A stretch of DNA of 7,042 nucleotides, taken from NCBI GenBank assembly GCA_934477985.1, contig CAKSOR010000129.1, positions 1 through 7,042 on the forward strand. The letters run 5' to 3'. Position 1 is the stretch's first letter. Each line of letters opens with the position of its first letter. Below, in pieces: positions 1-5,918 of this stretch. The DNA comes from an uncultured Eubacteriales bacterium (GTDB lineage: Bacteria; Bacillota; Clostridia; Oscillospirales; CAG-272). Both the position numbers and the translations under genes were made by a program. The notes beneath the pieces were generated by a model, which searched no databases, was not told the DNA's origin, and worked only from the letters and a program-made list of their open reading frames with translations.

Positions 1-51
1 ATGGTCGCTGCGGAAGGATGTTGCTTTCTGCTAAGCTGATGCTGAGAAGAA

Positions 52-998
52 ATGGTACTGATTTTTGCGGATGAACCTTATCTAAGCGTTTTGGCGGCTT
101 GCATTTACCGTACAAGTGGTGTTTGGGGGGCGGTATTTGCACCCGCCGCGCGGAAGACGATGAAAGATCTGTATGACGAGTATATCGAAGCCTGCAAGTC
201 AGAGCTCCGCGAAAGCACGTGGGACAAAAAGCGTCGTATGTTCGAGAGTACTATCCTCCCTCTCGTCGGCGACATAAAGCTCGACAGGTTCAGCGTCGCC
301 GCGGCGCAGAAGTTCAAGACCGGCATCGTCTCGCGCGACATCAAACGCACAACCGCCGGGAACTACTGCAAAGAACTCTCAGCCATGCTGAACTTCGCCG
401 TCAAGCTCGAATACATTCCGGGTTCTTATACCCGTAGAACCCGATGAAGCAGATCGGCAGAATCAAGCCGACCGAGTTCGACACGCCCGAGAAAAAGATC
501 CGCTACTACACCGCCGACGAGTTCAGGCGTTACATCGCGGTCGCGAAGGAACGCGCCGAGAAGTGTCAGACTCTGACCGATTGGGATTACTACGTCTTCT
601 TCATGATCGCCTTCTTCACCGGAATGCGCAAGGGCGAAATAAACGCGCTGAAGTGGTCGGACATCGACGGCGATACCATCCGCATCCGCCGGAGCGTCAA
701 TCAGAAGCTCAAGGGCGCCGACCGCGAGACCGAGACAAAGAACGGTCCGTCCATCCGCGACATCAGAATGCCTCAGCCGCTCATCGACGCGCTCGCCGCC
801 CACCGAAAAAGATACGAGTCTGAATCCGGCTTCACCGAAGACTTCCGAGTCTGTGGAGGTCAGAAGAGCCTCCGCGACACGACGATTGAGAAACGCAATT
901 CATCTTACGCGAAGGCGGCAGGGCGATCTCGCGCCGGACGCCCAGGCTTCATGGACACGCTCGACGGCTTCGGTCTGGTATGGTCTCAGTTCCAATAG
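52..998 (+). pseudogene. Tyrosine site-specific integrase, frameshifted and truncated
   Basis: This is a relic of a phage/ICE-type tyrosine integrase, an enzyme that recombines attachment sites on DNA. The first piece runs 52-447; homology begins about the ATG at 160 (MKDLYDEYIEACKSEL) and is the SAM-like core-binding domain, ending at the ...NFAVKLEYIP segment. The second piece, 444-998 in another frame, starts MKQIGRIKP and carries the catalytic box I (FFTGMRKGEINALKW, Arg codon at 627-629) and the RVCGGxKSLRDTTIEKRN segment typical of Clostridia integrases. Joining the frames gives an expected EYIP-x-NPMKQIG, so about 14 extra bases lie near 421-437. Family-like sequence stops near 923 (KAAG). 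The HxxR, H/W and Tyr boxes that should follow are absent, as is the usual N-terminal arm-binding domain. It cannot be an active recombinase. The 52-159 part is not recognisably integrase. Family assignment is firm; the exact 5' limit is not. Confidence 0.85.
419..443. repeat. 8-bp inverted repeat at the integrase frameshift
   Basis: CGGGTTCT (419-426) and AGAACCCG (436-443) are perfect reverse complements around a 9-nt spacer. A second, competing pair is CGGGT (419-423) with ACCCG (430-434). The repeat covers exactly the bases that appear to have been added to the integrase gene. A template-switch origin, copying the inverse of the native AACCCG, is an inference. Confidence 0.7.
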
Positions 999-1338
999 TT
1001 TCAACTCCTTCCTGAAAGAATTTCCGAATTTTGTTCGGTGACAACATTATAGCATAGATGAACACGTCACCACACGTCAGAACACTTCAGCTTGCTTCGG
1101 CTTTTCTGACAAAAATTCGGGAATTTTCAGGGGGGGTATTGGAGATTGTGGCTGGCTTCGCTTTATAATCGTACAGAGAAAATAAAAAAAGCACCGAAGC
1201 AGTTATTCGACTACAAACCGCGCTTTGCCGGAAACGGCGCTGATGACGCGGGCGGGACGGCGCACTTTATAGATTTTAATGCCAACAAAGCCGGAAAGTT
1301 CAGGTTTTCGCACAAAAAGTAAATTTTTGTGATTTTTC
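999..1338. other. Non-coding stretch after the integrase relic
   Basis: I see no gene with a start codon and no recognisable RNA here. It holds the unalignable end of the integrase region and two copies of ACACGTCA ten bases apart (1062-1069 and 1072-1079). It also has a G7 run near 1131-1137, and a small hairpin with a GAAA loop (GCCG 1227-1230, CGGC 1235-1238). A startless open frame runs from 1110 to a TAA at 1320-1322; its translation contains GGYWRLWLASLYNRTEKI and I do not recognise it. It may be debris of a lost gene. Confidence 0.5.
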
Positions 1339-1367
1339 TTGACAAATCCGCGAAAGTATTGTATAAT
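1339..1367 (+). promoter_or_regulatory. Consensus sigma-A promoter for the solute-binding protein
   Basis: A perfect -35 TTGACA (1339-1344) is followed by exactly 17 bases and a perfect -10 TATAAT (1362-1367). The expected transcription start is near 1374, giving a leader of about 70 nt before the ATG at 1448. Such an exact match suggests strong expression unless an operator reduces it; no clear operator palindrome overlaps it. Confidence 0.88.
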
Positions 1368-1399
1368 AGAGTGTCAGTTATCCGCCCCGCGAATATCAC

Positions 1400-1431
1400 G
1401 TGCAGCATACGGGTCGGCAATAAGCCTGCAC
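1400..1431 (+). promoter_or_regulatory. Possible leader hairpin just before the ribosome binding site
   Basis: GTGCAG (1400-1405) and CTGCAC (1426-1431) are a perfect 6-bp inverted repeat around 20 nt, in the leader RNA. The right arm ends one base before the Shine-Dalgarno stretch AAAAAGGA (1432-1439), which is 8 nt from the ATG. The hairpin could influence access to the ribosome binding site. A 6-bp pair can arise by chance, so this is tentative, and I see no known riboswitch core. Confidence 0.3.
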
Positions 1432-1447
1432 AAAAAGGAATCATAGG

Positions 1448-2902
1448 ATGAAAAGAACAGTATCCATTCTCCTTCTCGCCGCTCTGATCTGCGGAATTGT
1501 TTCCTGCGGAAACTCAGATAACGGCGATACCACCACCACCACTACCACTACTCCGGATTCTACGTCTGGCGAAGTAACTACCGCCGACAACACACCGAAG
1601 CTCGGACTCCCCGAAGACCTCAAGTACGACGGATACACCTTCACCTTCTACGGCCGCTCGGATATGGAAAAAGTATTCATCGCCGACGACGAAAAGTCGG
1701 GCGACACAATGAACGACGCCGTATGGGATCGTCAGCAGAAGGTAAGTGATCTTCTTGGTGTCGAGTTCGAATACCTCCACTGCTCCGACGCATACGGAAA
1801 CGACGCCAAGGACACAATCCTTGCCGGAGACGATTCATATGACGTCATAATCCCTCACGCGCGCTTCGCGTTCCAGTACGCGATGTCGGATCTGGCTCTC
1901 AACTGGCTCACCGACTTGAAATACATCGACCTTGACGCCGAGTGGTGGCCGTCCGACTGCTCTGACAGCTTCCAGATCGGAAATATGCTCTGCGCGATGA
2001 CCGGAGATATCGACTACTTGAACTTCGGTAACGCGAAGTGCTTCTATTTCAACCGCGCCACATTTGACAAGTATAACTGGGAATATCCTTACCAGCTCGT
2101 AAGGGACGGCAAGTGGACATTTGACAAGATGATCGAATACGCCACCGGATCAACCGAAGACCTCAACGGCGACTCGAAATATGAGTTCGGCACCGATCAC
2201 TTCGGACTCGCCACCACATGGTGGGGCACTCCGGTCAATATCCTCACGACCGCCGGTGTCAGAATGTGCGAAAAGGACAGCGACAACAAGCTCAAAATCA
2301 CACTGAACAGCGAGCGCACCGTAGATGTCTTCGACCACTTCTTCAGTGTAATGAGTCAGGATGGACTTTACATCCTGATGCAGGACGACACCGCGCCGGT
2401 CGCGGACGCTTTCCGTGACAGTATGCTCACCTTCGCCGAGGTTGACATCAAGTCGTCTGAAAAATACCGCGAAATGAAGGATGATTTCGGAATCATCCCC
2501 TGCCCGAAGTACGACGAAAAAGTTGAGGGTTATCCGTCTCTCGTCGACGCCGCGTGCAACCTTTTCGTGGTTCCGGTTTCGGTATCTGACGCGGACAGAG
2601 TTTCGGCGGTTCTTGAGGCACTCGCTTACTACGGCTGGAAGGATGTCCTCCCGGCATATTACGACGTCGCGCTCTCGGTAAAGTTTGCCCGCGACGACGA
2701 CTCGGTCGAGATGCTCGACACAATCCGCGATAATCGTTCGTTTGATATAGGCTACTACTGCGGTCCGCTTCCGATGACGATCAGCTCGACCGGATGGAAC
2801 CTCTGCAAGACCGAAGATCACAACTTCTCCTCCTTCTACGCCGCCAGCATAGACGCCGCGCAGGTTGTGGTTGACCAGATCAACGAGCAGTTCACAAAGT
2901 AA
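1448..2902 (+). CDS. Extracellular solute-binding lipoprotein (ABC importer, sugar-type)
   Basis: The 484-aa protein is probably the ligand-binding component of an ABC importer, anchored outside the membrane. Residues 1-19 form a lipoprotein signal (MKRTVSILLLAALICGIVS) and Cys20 is the lipidation site in the lipobox IVSC. A low-complexity linker follows, with eight Thr in a row (codons 1529-1552) and further Thr/Ser/Asp. The mature domain starts about residue 55 (KYDGYTFTFYGRSD) and resembles family 1 solute-binding proteins of Clostridia, many of which bind sugars or oligosaccharides. DLNGDSKYEFGTDHFGLAT, and FGIIPCPKYDE followed by a region near GYPSLVDAACNLFVVP, are typical. It is rich in Trp, Tyr and Asp, consistent with carbohydrate binding, but the ligand cannot be read from sequence. 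The start is supported by AAAAAGGA 8 nt upstream and by the signal peptide. It has its own promoter and terminator, and no permease or ATPase gene is nearby, so it must share a transporter elsewhere or serve as a sensor or orphan. Confidence 0.88.
   Translation: MKRTVSILLLAALICGIVSCGNSDNGDTTTTTTTTPDSTSGEVTTADNTPKLGLPEDLKYDGYTFTFYGRSDMEKVFIADDEKSGDTMNDAVWDRQQKVSDLLGVEFEYLHCSDAYGNDAKDTILAGDDSYDVIIPHARFAFQYAMSDLALNWLTDLKYIDLDAEWWPSDCSDSFQIGNMLCAMTGDIDYLNFGNAKCFYFNRATFDKYNWEYPYQLVRDGKWTFDKMIEYATGSTEDLNGDSKYEFGTDHFGLATTWWGTPVNILTTAGVRMCEKDSDNKLKITLNSERTVDVFDHFFSVMSQDGLYILMQDDTAPVADAFRDSMLTFAEVDIKSSEKYREMKDDFGIIPCPKYDEKVEGYPSLVDAACNLFVVPVSVSDADRVSAVLEALAYYGWKDVLPAYYDVALSVKFARDDDSVEMLDTIRDNRSFDIGYYCGPLPMTISSTGWNLCKTEDHNFSSFYAASIDAAQVVVDQINEQFTK
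1529..1552 (+). repeat. Trinucleotide (ACC/ACT) repeat coding for eight Thr
   Basis: Eight consecutive Thr codons (four ACC, then ACT, ACC, ACT, ACT) lie in the linker just after the lipobox of the solute-binding protein. Such runs can vary in length by slippage, which here would only change the length of a flexible tether and would keep the frame. Confidence 0.85.
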
Positions 2903-2913
2903 ATATAAATCCG

Positions 2914-2946
2914 ATCCTTCCGTGCTCCGCGGAAGGATTTATTTTT
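2914..2946 (+). terminator. Rho-independent terminator of the solute-binding protein gene
   Basis: A perfect 9-bp stem, ATCCTTCCG (2914-2922) with CGGAAGGAT (2930-2938), encloses a 7-nt loop and is followed by TTATTTTT. It begins 11 nt after the TAA at 2900-2902, so the gene is a single-gene transcript. Confidence 0.9.
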
Positions 2947-2948
2947 GC

Positions 2949-2979
2949 AAAAAAGCCGCCGCGAAACCGAAATCCGCGG
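2949..2979 (-). terminator. Rho-independent terminator of the recombinase remnant, convergent
   Basis: Read on the minus strand, CCGCGGA pairs with TTCGCGG (one G-U pair) around a 7-nt loop; the arms lie at 2973-2979 and 2959-2965. A short CGGC follows, then six T (A run at 2949-2954). It directly follows the TAA of the remnant (2980-2982) and faces the terminator of the solute-binding gene. Confidence 0.6.
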
Positions 2980-3105
2980 TTAAACTTTTCCGTTCCGGCG
3001 CATACTGAGTACCAGCTCAACCACGCGTACCCCCGAAAACAACCTCAGCTTTCCCACCCTCAAAAACCTTAACGCACTCAATCATCTGCCGCACTACGCC
3101 TTTAA
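2980..3105 (-). pseudogene. 3' tail remnant of a serine recombinase
   Basis: The minus strand reads VVRQMIECVKVFEGGKAEVV and then FGG. This closely matches the C-terminus of the recombinase at 4496-5779, which has VVRQMVECVKVFDSGKVEVV. At base level 3030-3097 matches 4542-4609 in about 61 of 68 positions by eye, and weaker similarity continues to about 2980. The original frame stops at a TGA near 3020. Shifting frame near 3029 carries the reading to a TAA at 2980-2982, where the intact copy would also end, so a small deletion in the Gly-Gly-Gly codons is likely. Nothing upstream of about 3105 belongs to a recombinase, because the ATPase unit begins there. It codes only for the last strand region of the protein and has no function. 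It marks an older related element or a duplication made when the ATPase unit arrived. Confidence 0.8.
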
Positions 3106-3128
3106 GAAAAGCACCTCCGCAGAGATGC
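3105..3128 (-). terminator. Rho-independent terminator of the ATPase gene
   Basis: On the minus strand GCATCTC pairs with GAGGTGC (one G-U pair) around a TGCG loop, followed by TTTTCTT. The arms lie at 3122-3128 and 3111-3117. It begins 24 nt after the TGA at 3152-3154 and abuts the recombinase remnant. Confidence 0.75.
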
Positions 3129-3151
3129 TTTCTAATCCTATTTGAATTTGT

Positions 3152-4360
3152 TCAGATCAGATTGCTCGGAATAAAGCAGTTATCCGCGTCAATCGGTATC
3201 GGCTCCTCACACATACAGATAATTCCGCCATTGCCACGCTTCAGGGAAGCCTTGTCAATCACGCTGTACTTTTTGACCTCACGGCGGTCGGGCGCGGCAC
3301 TCCTTTTGATTTCGAGCGGGTGAATGACGTTGTTTTCCTCAACGAACACGTCAATTTCCTTGGCGTTGGAGTCTCTGAAGTATGTGAGGATCACTTTCGA
3401 CTTCGCGTAGGCGTAGTTCTTGACCAGCTCCATCACAACATAGTTCTCGTAGTAATGACCGCTTGCGGCTCCGTTACGCAGCGTATCCGGCGTCAGCCAC
3501 ATAGACAGATACGCGCAGAGTCCTGTATCGCAGAAATACATCTTCGGCGTTTTGCTGAGGCGTTTGAGCTCATTGTTGGAATATGGGGCTAACAGATAGA
3601 TGATGTTCAACCCAACGAGAATTTTCAGCCACTCTTTCGCGGTACTCGGTGCAGCCAATGTGGAATAATTTACCTGCTCCGAAGCAAGAGAAGCGCAGCC
3701 CACAAGGAATTTGCGGAAACGAACGGTATCGGTAATGCCGCCTGCCTCGGTAGCATCACGCATCAAGTAGGTGTCAACGTAAGAATTGAAATATTCCTGC
3801 CGAAGTTCATCGTCCACTCCCTGTACCTGCGGCATACCGCCCTCCCAAATGTGATTGAACACCTGAACCACATCATTTTTGGGAAGTTTGCGTTGTCTTG
3901 CCTGCAAGGTAGCGAGCGAGAAGTCCAAATCCGTGTCGAACACAAGTCCGGCCTTTTCTCTCGCGGATAAGCTATACAGCTCCAAGATGCCAATTCTTCC
4001 GGCAAGGGTTTCACGCACCCTTTTCATCATGTTATACTGTTGCGAGCCGGTCAGCCAGATAAGCCCCTTTTCGTCGCTTTCATCGCAAATTATTTTGATT
4101 TGCTCGAACAGCTCCGGTGCTTTCTGTACCTCGTCAATGAGAATGGGCGGCTTATAGGTCTGGAAGAACAGCACGGGGTCAGACTGTGCGAGTTCTCTTA
4201 CCATCGTATTGTCCATCGTGACGTAGGTTCTGCCGCTATCCGCAAGGTGCTTTAACATTGTTGTTTTGCCGACCTGCCTCGCTCCGGTAACAAGTATAAC
4301 CTTGAAAAAATCATTGAGCTTCAAGAACTTGCGCTCAAGCTCCCGTGTAATGTATGCCAT
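3152..4360 (-). CDS. AAA_14 / DUF4143 ATP-binding protein
   Basis: The 402-aa cytoplasmic ATPase belongs to the widespread AAA_14 plus DUF4143 family, whose cellular role is mostly unknown. Walker A is GARQVGKTT (residues 26-34) and Walker B is ILIDEVQ (73-79). The LTGSQQ segment (103-108) is the sensor I region, and TLAGRIGILELYSLS (118-132) is the family's post-sensor signature. The C-terminal DUF4143 half holds MYFCDTGLCAYL (274-285). It also has a nuclease-fold-like pattern, EID (Asp337) followed by PLEIKRS (Glu350, Lys352), resembling a PD-(D/E)xK core; whether it cuts DNA is not known. Length is normal and all ATPase motifs are intact. The start is supported by GGAGG at 4367-4371, six nt upstream. 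It is a single-gene unit with its own promoter and terminator. It lies between two copies of a recombinase tail, which suggests a mobile or cargo gene; such genes are common and patchily distributed in gut Clostridia and Bacteroides. Confidence 0.92.
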   Translation of the reverse strand: MAYITRELERKFLKLNDFFKVILVTGARQVGKTTMLKHLADSGRTYVTMDNTMVRELAQSDPVLFFQTYKPPILIDEVQKAPELFEQIKIICDESDEKGLIWLTGSQQYNMMKRVRETLAGRIGILELYSLSAREKAGLVFDTDLDFSLATLQARQRKLPKNDVVQVFNHIWEGGMPQVQGVDDELRQEYFNSYVDTYLMRDATEAGGITDTVRFRKFLVGCASLASEQVNYSTLAAPSTAKEWLKILVGLNIIYLLAPYSNNELKRLSKTPKMYFCDTGLCAYLSMWLTPDTLRNGAASGHYYENYVVMELVKNYAYAKSKVILTYFRDSNAKEIDVFVEENNVIHPLEIKRSAAPDRREVKKYSVIDKASLKRGNGGIICMCEEPIPIDADNCFIPSNLI

Positions 4361-4399
4361 AACGCGCCTCCGTTTTTATGAAAATCCACGATCAATCAT

Positions 4400-4428
4400 A
4401 TTTTATCATAATATTCCCACTTTGTCAA
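4400..4428 (-). promoter_or_regulatory. Sigma-A promoter of the ATPase gene
   Basis: On the minus strand TTGACA (4428-4423) is followed by 17 bases and TAAAAT (4405-4400), one mismatch from consensus. Transcription would start near 4393, leaving a leader of about 33 nt. A small inverted repeat, ATATT/AATAT with a 7-nt spacer, overlaps the -10 and spacer and could be an operator, though it may just be AT richness. Confidence 0.82.
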
Positions 4429-4476
4429 GAGAGTATACGCATTATGGCTTTAACTTTTCTGTGAACACTCAAAAAA

Positions 4477-4513
4477 TCCGACGATTGGCGAAGCTTTATT
4501 CCGATGGTTGGCG
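4477..4513. repeat. 14-bp imperfect direct repeat across the recombinase stop codon
   Basis: TCCGACGATTGGCG (4477-4490) and TCCGATGGTTGGCG (4500-4513) differ at two positions and lie 23 bases apart, one inside the recombinase 3' end and one just beyond it. They could be a local duplication or part of an element boundary. There is no independent evidence that they are an attachment site. Confidence 0.35.
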
Positions 4514-5779
4514 TGTTATCCGTTCCTCCACCGCATACCCGCCCCCGAACACAACCTCAACCTTCCCACTATCAAAAACCTTAACGCACTCAACCATCTG
4601 CCGCACCACTGTCTCCGCGAAATCATCGTACTCCTGTATCCTGCCTTTCATTTTCGCGAGCTGTTTCTCAATAAACTCCATCCGCCCTTTCGCGTTGACA
4701 TCCTGCCCGGCGGCTTTCTGTATCGCGCTGATACGTTCGTTGAGTCTGGATATCTCCTCCGAGATATCGGTCAGCGCGTATTTTGAGTATTTCCCCTGAG
4801 CCGTCAGCGTAGTTTTGTTCGACTGAGGTCTTTTTGTGGTGCGCGACACCATCTCGGTCTGAACGCGATTGAATTTGTCCCGGTCGATTATCGCGGGATG
4901 ATTGTCCCGCACATAGTACATCGGCGCCTCGCCGGTGTTTTTTCTCCTTGTCTTCGTGATGCAGTCGATAGTCACGGTCTTCTGGAGTATCGCGTCGCCG
5001 CAGTATTTCTCGTTTGTCAGTATCGCCTGTATCGATCCGAGTGAGAAGTTTATCTTCTTTCCGTTGGGAATAACGGGATATTTGTTTTTGACAATATCGG
5101 CTACCTCGCGTATCGTCTTCCCGGACAGATACAGTTCGAATATGTCCTCGATTATAACCGCTTCTTCCGGGACGATCTCGGGACTGCCGTCCGCTCCTTT
5201 TTTGTATCCGAGCATCTGGGAGTACCTGAACGGCACTTGTCCCTCCTCGAACTTCTTACGGAATGTCCATGTGACGTTCTTGCTGATGCTCTCGGACTCG
5301 GACTGCGCGAACCCGGCGTAGATGACCAGATATAGCTCACTGTCGGTCTTGAGCGTGTCAATATTCTGCTCCTCGAATATGATACCAATTCCACGGGATT
5401 TCAGTATCCGCACATAGTCAAGACATTCGACTGTGTTCCGGGCGAATCTCGATACCGACTTCGTGATTATGTAGTCGATCTTCCCAGCGTAGCACTCGTC
5501 TATCATCTTCTTGAACTCGGGTCTGAATCTCACCTGAGTCCCGGATATGCCCTCATCAGCGAAAAGCCCCGCGAAGCACCACTCGGGATTCGCTGCGATC
5601 ATCTCAGTGTAAACCTTTTTCTGATTCACATAGCTTGTGAGCTGTTCTTCGTTGTCGGTCGACACACGGCAGTATGCCGCGACGCGCTTCTGACGGTGTC
5701 TCGCTCTGTCGACAGTAAGCGATGATCTCGGTTCGAGAATTGTTACCGTCTTCCGCGGAATTTTCCTGACATCAGCCAT
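4496..5779 (-). CDS. Large serine recombinase, catalytic, lacking its zinc ribbon
   Basis: This 427-aa protein should cut and rejoin DNA at attachment sites. The resolvase-type catalytic domain spans about residues 32-170: RVAAYCRVST with nucleophile Ser40 and Arg38, DEGISGT (75-81), and KSVSRFARN (107-115) with Arg111 and Arg114. The recombinase (DNA-binding) domain covers about 185-310 (QMLGYKKGADGSPEIVPEEA through NEKYCGDAILQKT). Relatives then read SKYALT followed by a Cys-rich zinc ribbon (CxECG) and a long coiled coil. Here SKYALTD (332-338) runs straight into ISEEISRLNERI, so the ribbon is gone and the coiled coil is short. Relatives are usually above 500 aa. The frame is kept, so the product may be made. 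AAGGAGA (5790-5784) precedes the ATG by 4 nt and lies inside the end of the upstream frame, implying translational coupling. Activity without the ribbon is doubtful, since that domain normally contacts one half of the attachment site. Confidence 0.9.
   Translation of the reverse strand: MADVRKIPRKTVTILEPRSSLTVDRARHRQKRVAAYCRVSTDNEEQLTSYVNQKKVYTEMIAANPEWCFAGLFADEGISGTQVRFRPEFKKMIDECYAGKIDYIITKSVSRFARNTVECLDYVRILKSRGIGIIFEEQNIDTLKTDSELYLVIYAGFAQSESESISKNVTWTFRKKFEEGQVPFRYSQMLGYKKGADGSPEIVPEEAVIIEDIFELYLSGKTIREVADIVKNKYPVIPNGKKINFSLGSIQAILTNEKYCGDAILQKTVTIDCITKTRRKNTGEAPMYYVRDNHPAIIDRDKFNRVQTEMVSRTTKRPQSNKTTLTAQGKYSKYALTDISEEISRLNERISAIQKAAGQDVNAKGRMEFIEKQLAKMKGRIQEYDDFAETVVRQMVECVKVFDSGKVEVVFGGGYAVEERITRQPSE
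4749..4768. repeat. 8-bp perfect inverted repeat at the zinc-ribbon deletion point
   Basis: GATATCTC (4749-4756) and GAGATATC (4761-4768) flank a 4-nt loop, exactly where the recombinase coding sequence passes from SKYALTD to ISEEIS. A hairpin here could have promoted the deletion, or could mark its scar. Coincidence within coding sequence cannot be excluded. Confidence 0.6.
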
Positions 5780-5918
5780 TTTCTCTCCTTTCCGTGACCT
5801 CTATGCCGTATTTTGTGTGCGCGGTGAGCGTAAAGTCACTGCCTACCGTGAAGCGGTCGATTATATCGTTTATCATTTCCTTCGAAAATCCGGATATGTC
5901 AGTGTACTCAGCGAGCTT
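5772..5918 (-). pseudogene. Out-of-frame C-terminal tail of the middle recombinase-like gene
   Basis: In the -1 frame relative to the gene at 5873-6640, the minus strand reads KLAEYTDISGFSKEMINDII, then DRFTVGSDFTL and KYGIEVTERRENG, before a TGA at 5774-5772. It matches the C-terminal pattern of the neighbouring recombinases, for example the first gene's ENIVDTVTIDKSDNVTFTL and GLRFTERM. The frame switch falls in a run of seven A on the minus strand (5923-5917). The repaired protein would be 289 aa and would overlap the next start codon by 8 nt. Either one A has been lost (mutation or sequencing error), or the run causes slippage in transcription or translation. Confidence 0.8.
5784..5790 (-). 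promoter_or_regulatory. Ribosome binding site embedded in the upstream gene's TER codons
   Basis: AAGGAGA, 4 nt from the ATG at 5779, is made from the Glu-Arg-Arg codons of the upstream tail (GTCACGGAAAGGAGA encodes VTERR). The same arrangement precedes the middle gene, so translation of the upstream tail probably feeds ribosomes to this start. Confidence 0.75.

Noticed and set aside
419..443. tRNA T-arm-like appearance (GGGTTC...GAACCC)
   Set aside because: The loop is 9 nt without the TTCGA core, and no acceptor or anticodon stems surround it. It lies within integrase coding sequence.
426..803. Minus-strand open frame of 125 codons opposite the integrase relic
   Set aside because: It is a shadow of the integrase catalytic region, with no motif and no ribosome binding site.
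1062..1079. ACACGTCA direct repeats as a CRISPR or iteron array
   Set aside because: Only two 8-bp units are present, with no regular spacer series, no cas or replication genes, and no AT-rich origin region beside them.
123..1142. Similar G-rich stretches (GGGGGGCGGTATT near 124 and GGGGGGGTATTGG near 1131) flanking the integrase relic as attachment repeats
   Set aside because: The match is short, imperfect and dominated by a G homopolymer, so it does not support att sites.
1139..1169. Second promoter using TATAAT at 1164-1169
   Set aside because: No acceptable -35 lies at 16-18 bases; the nearest candidate, TTGGAG, is 19 bases away and poor.
2150..2821. Long minus-strand open frame (223 codons) opposite the solute-binding protein
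   Set aside because: It is antisense to a clear gene, Arg/Val-rich as expected for a shadow of Asp/Tyr/Thr-rich coding, and has no recognisable domain.
4460..4495. Terminator after the third recombinase gene
   Set aside because: On the minus strand AATC/GATT with a GTCG loop before TTTTT is only a 4-bp AT-rich stem, too weak to call.
4266..4799. Plus-strand open frame of 177 codons across the ATPase start and recombinase end
   Set aside because: It runs antisense across two real genes and a promoter, and its Ser/Thr-rich translation matches nothing.
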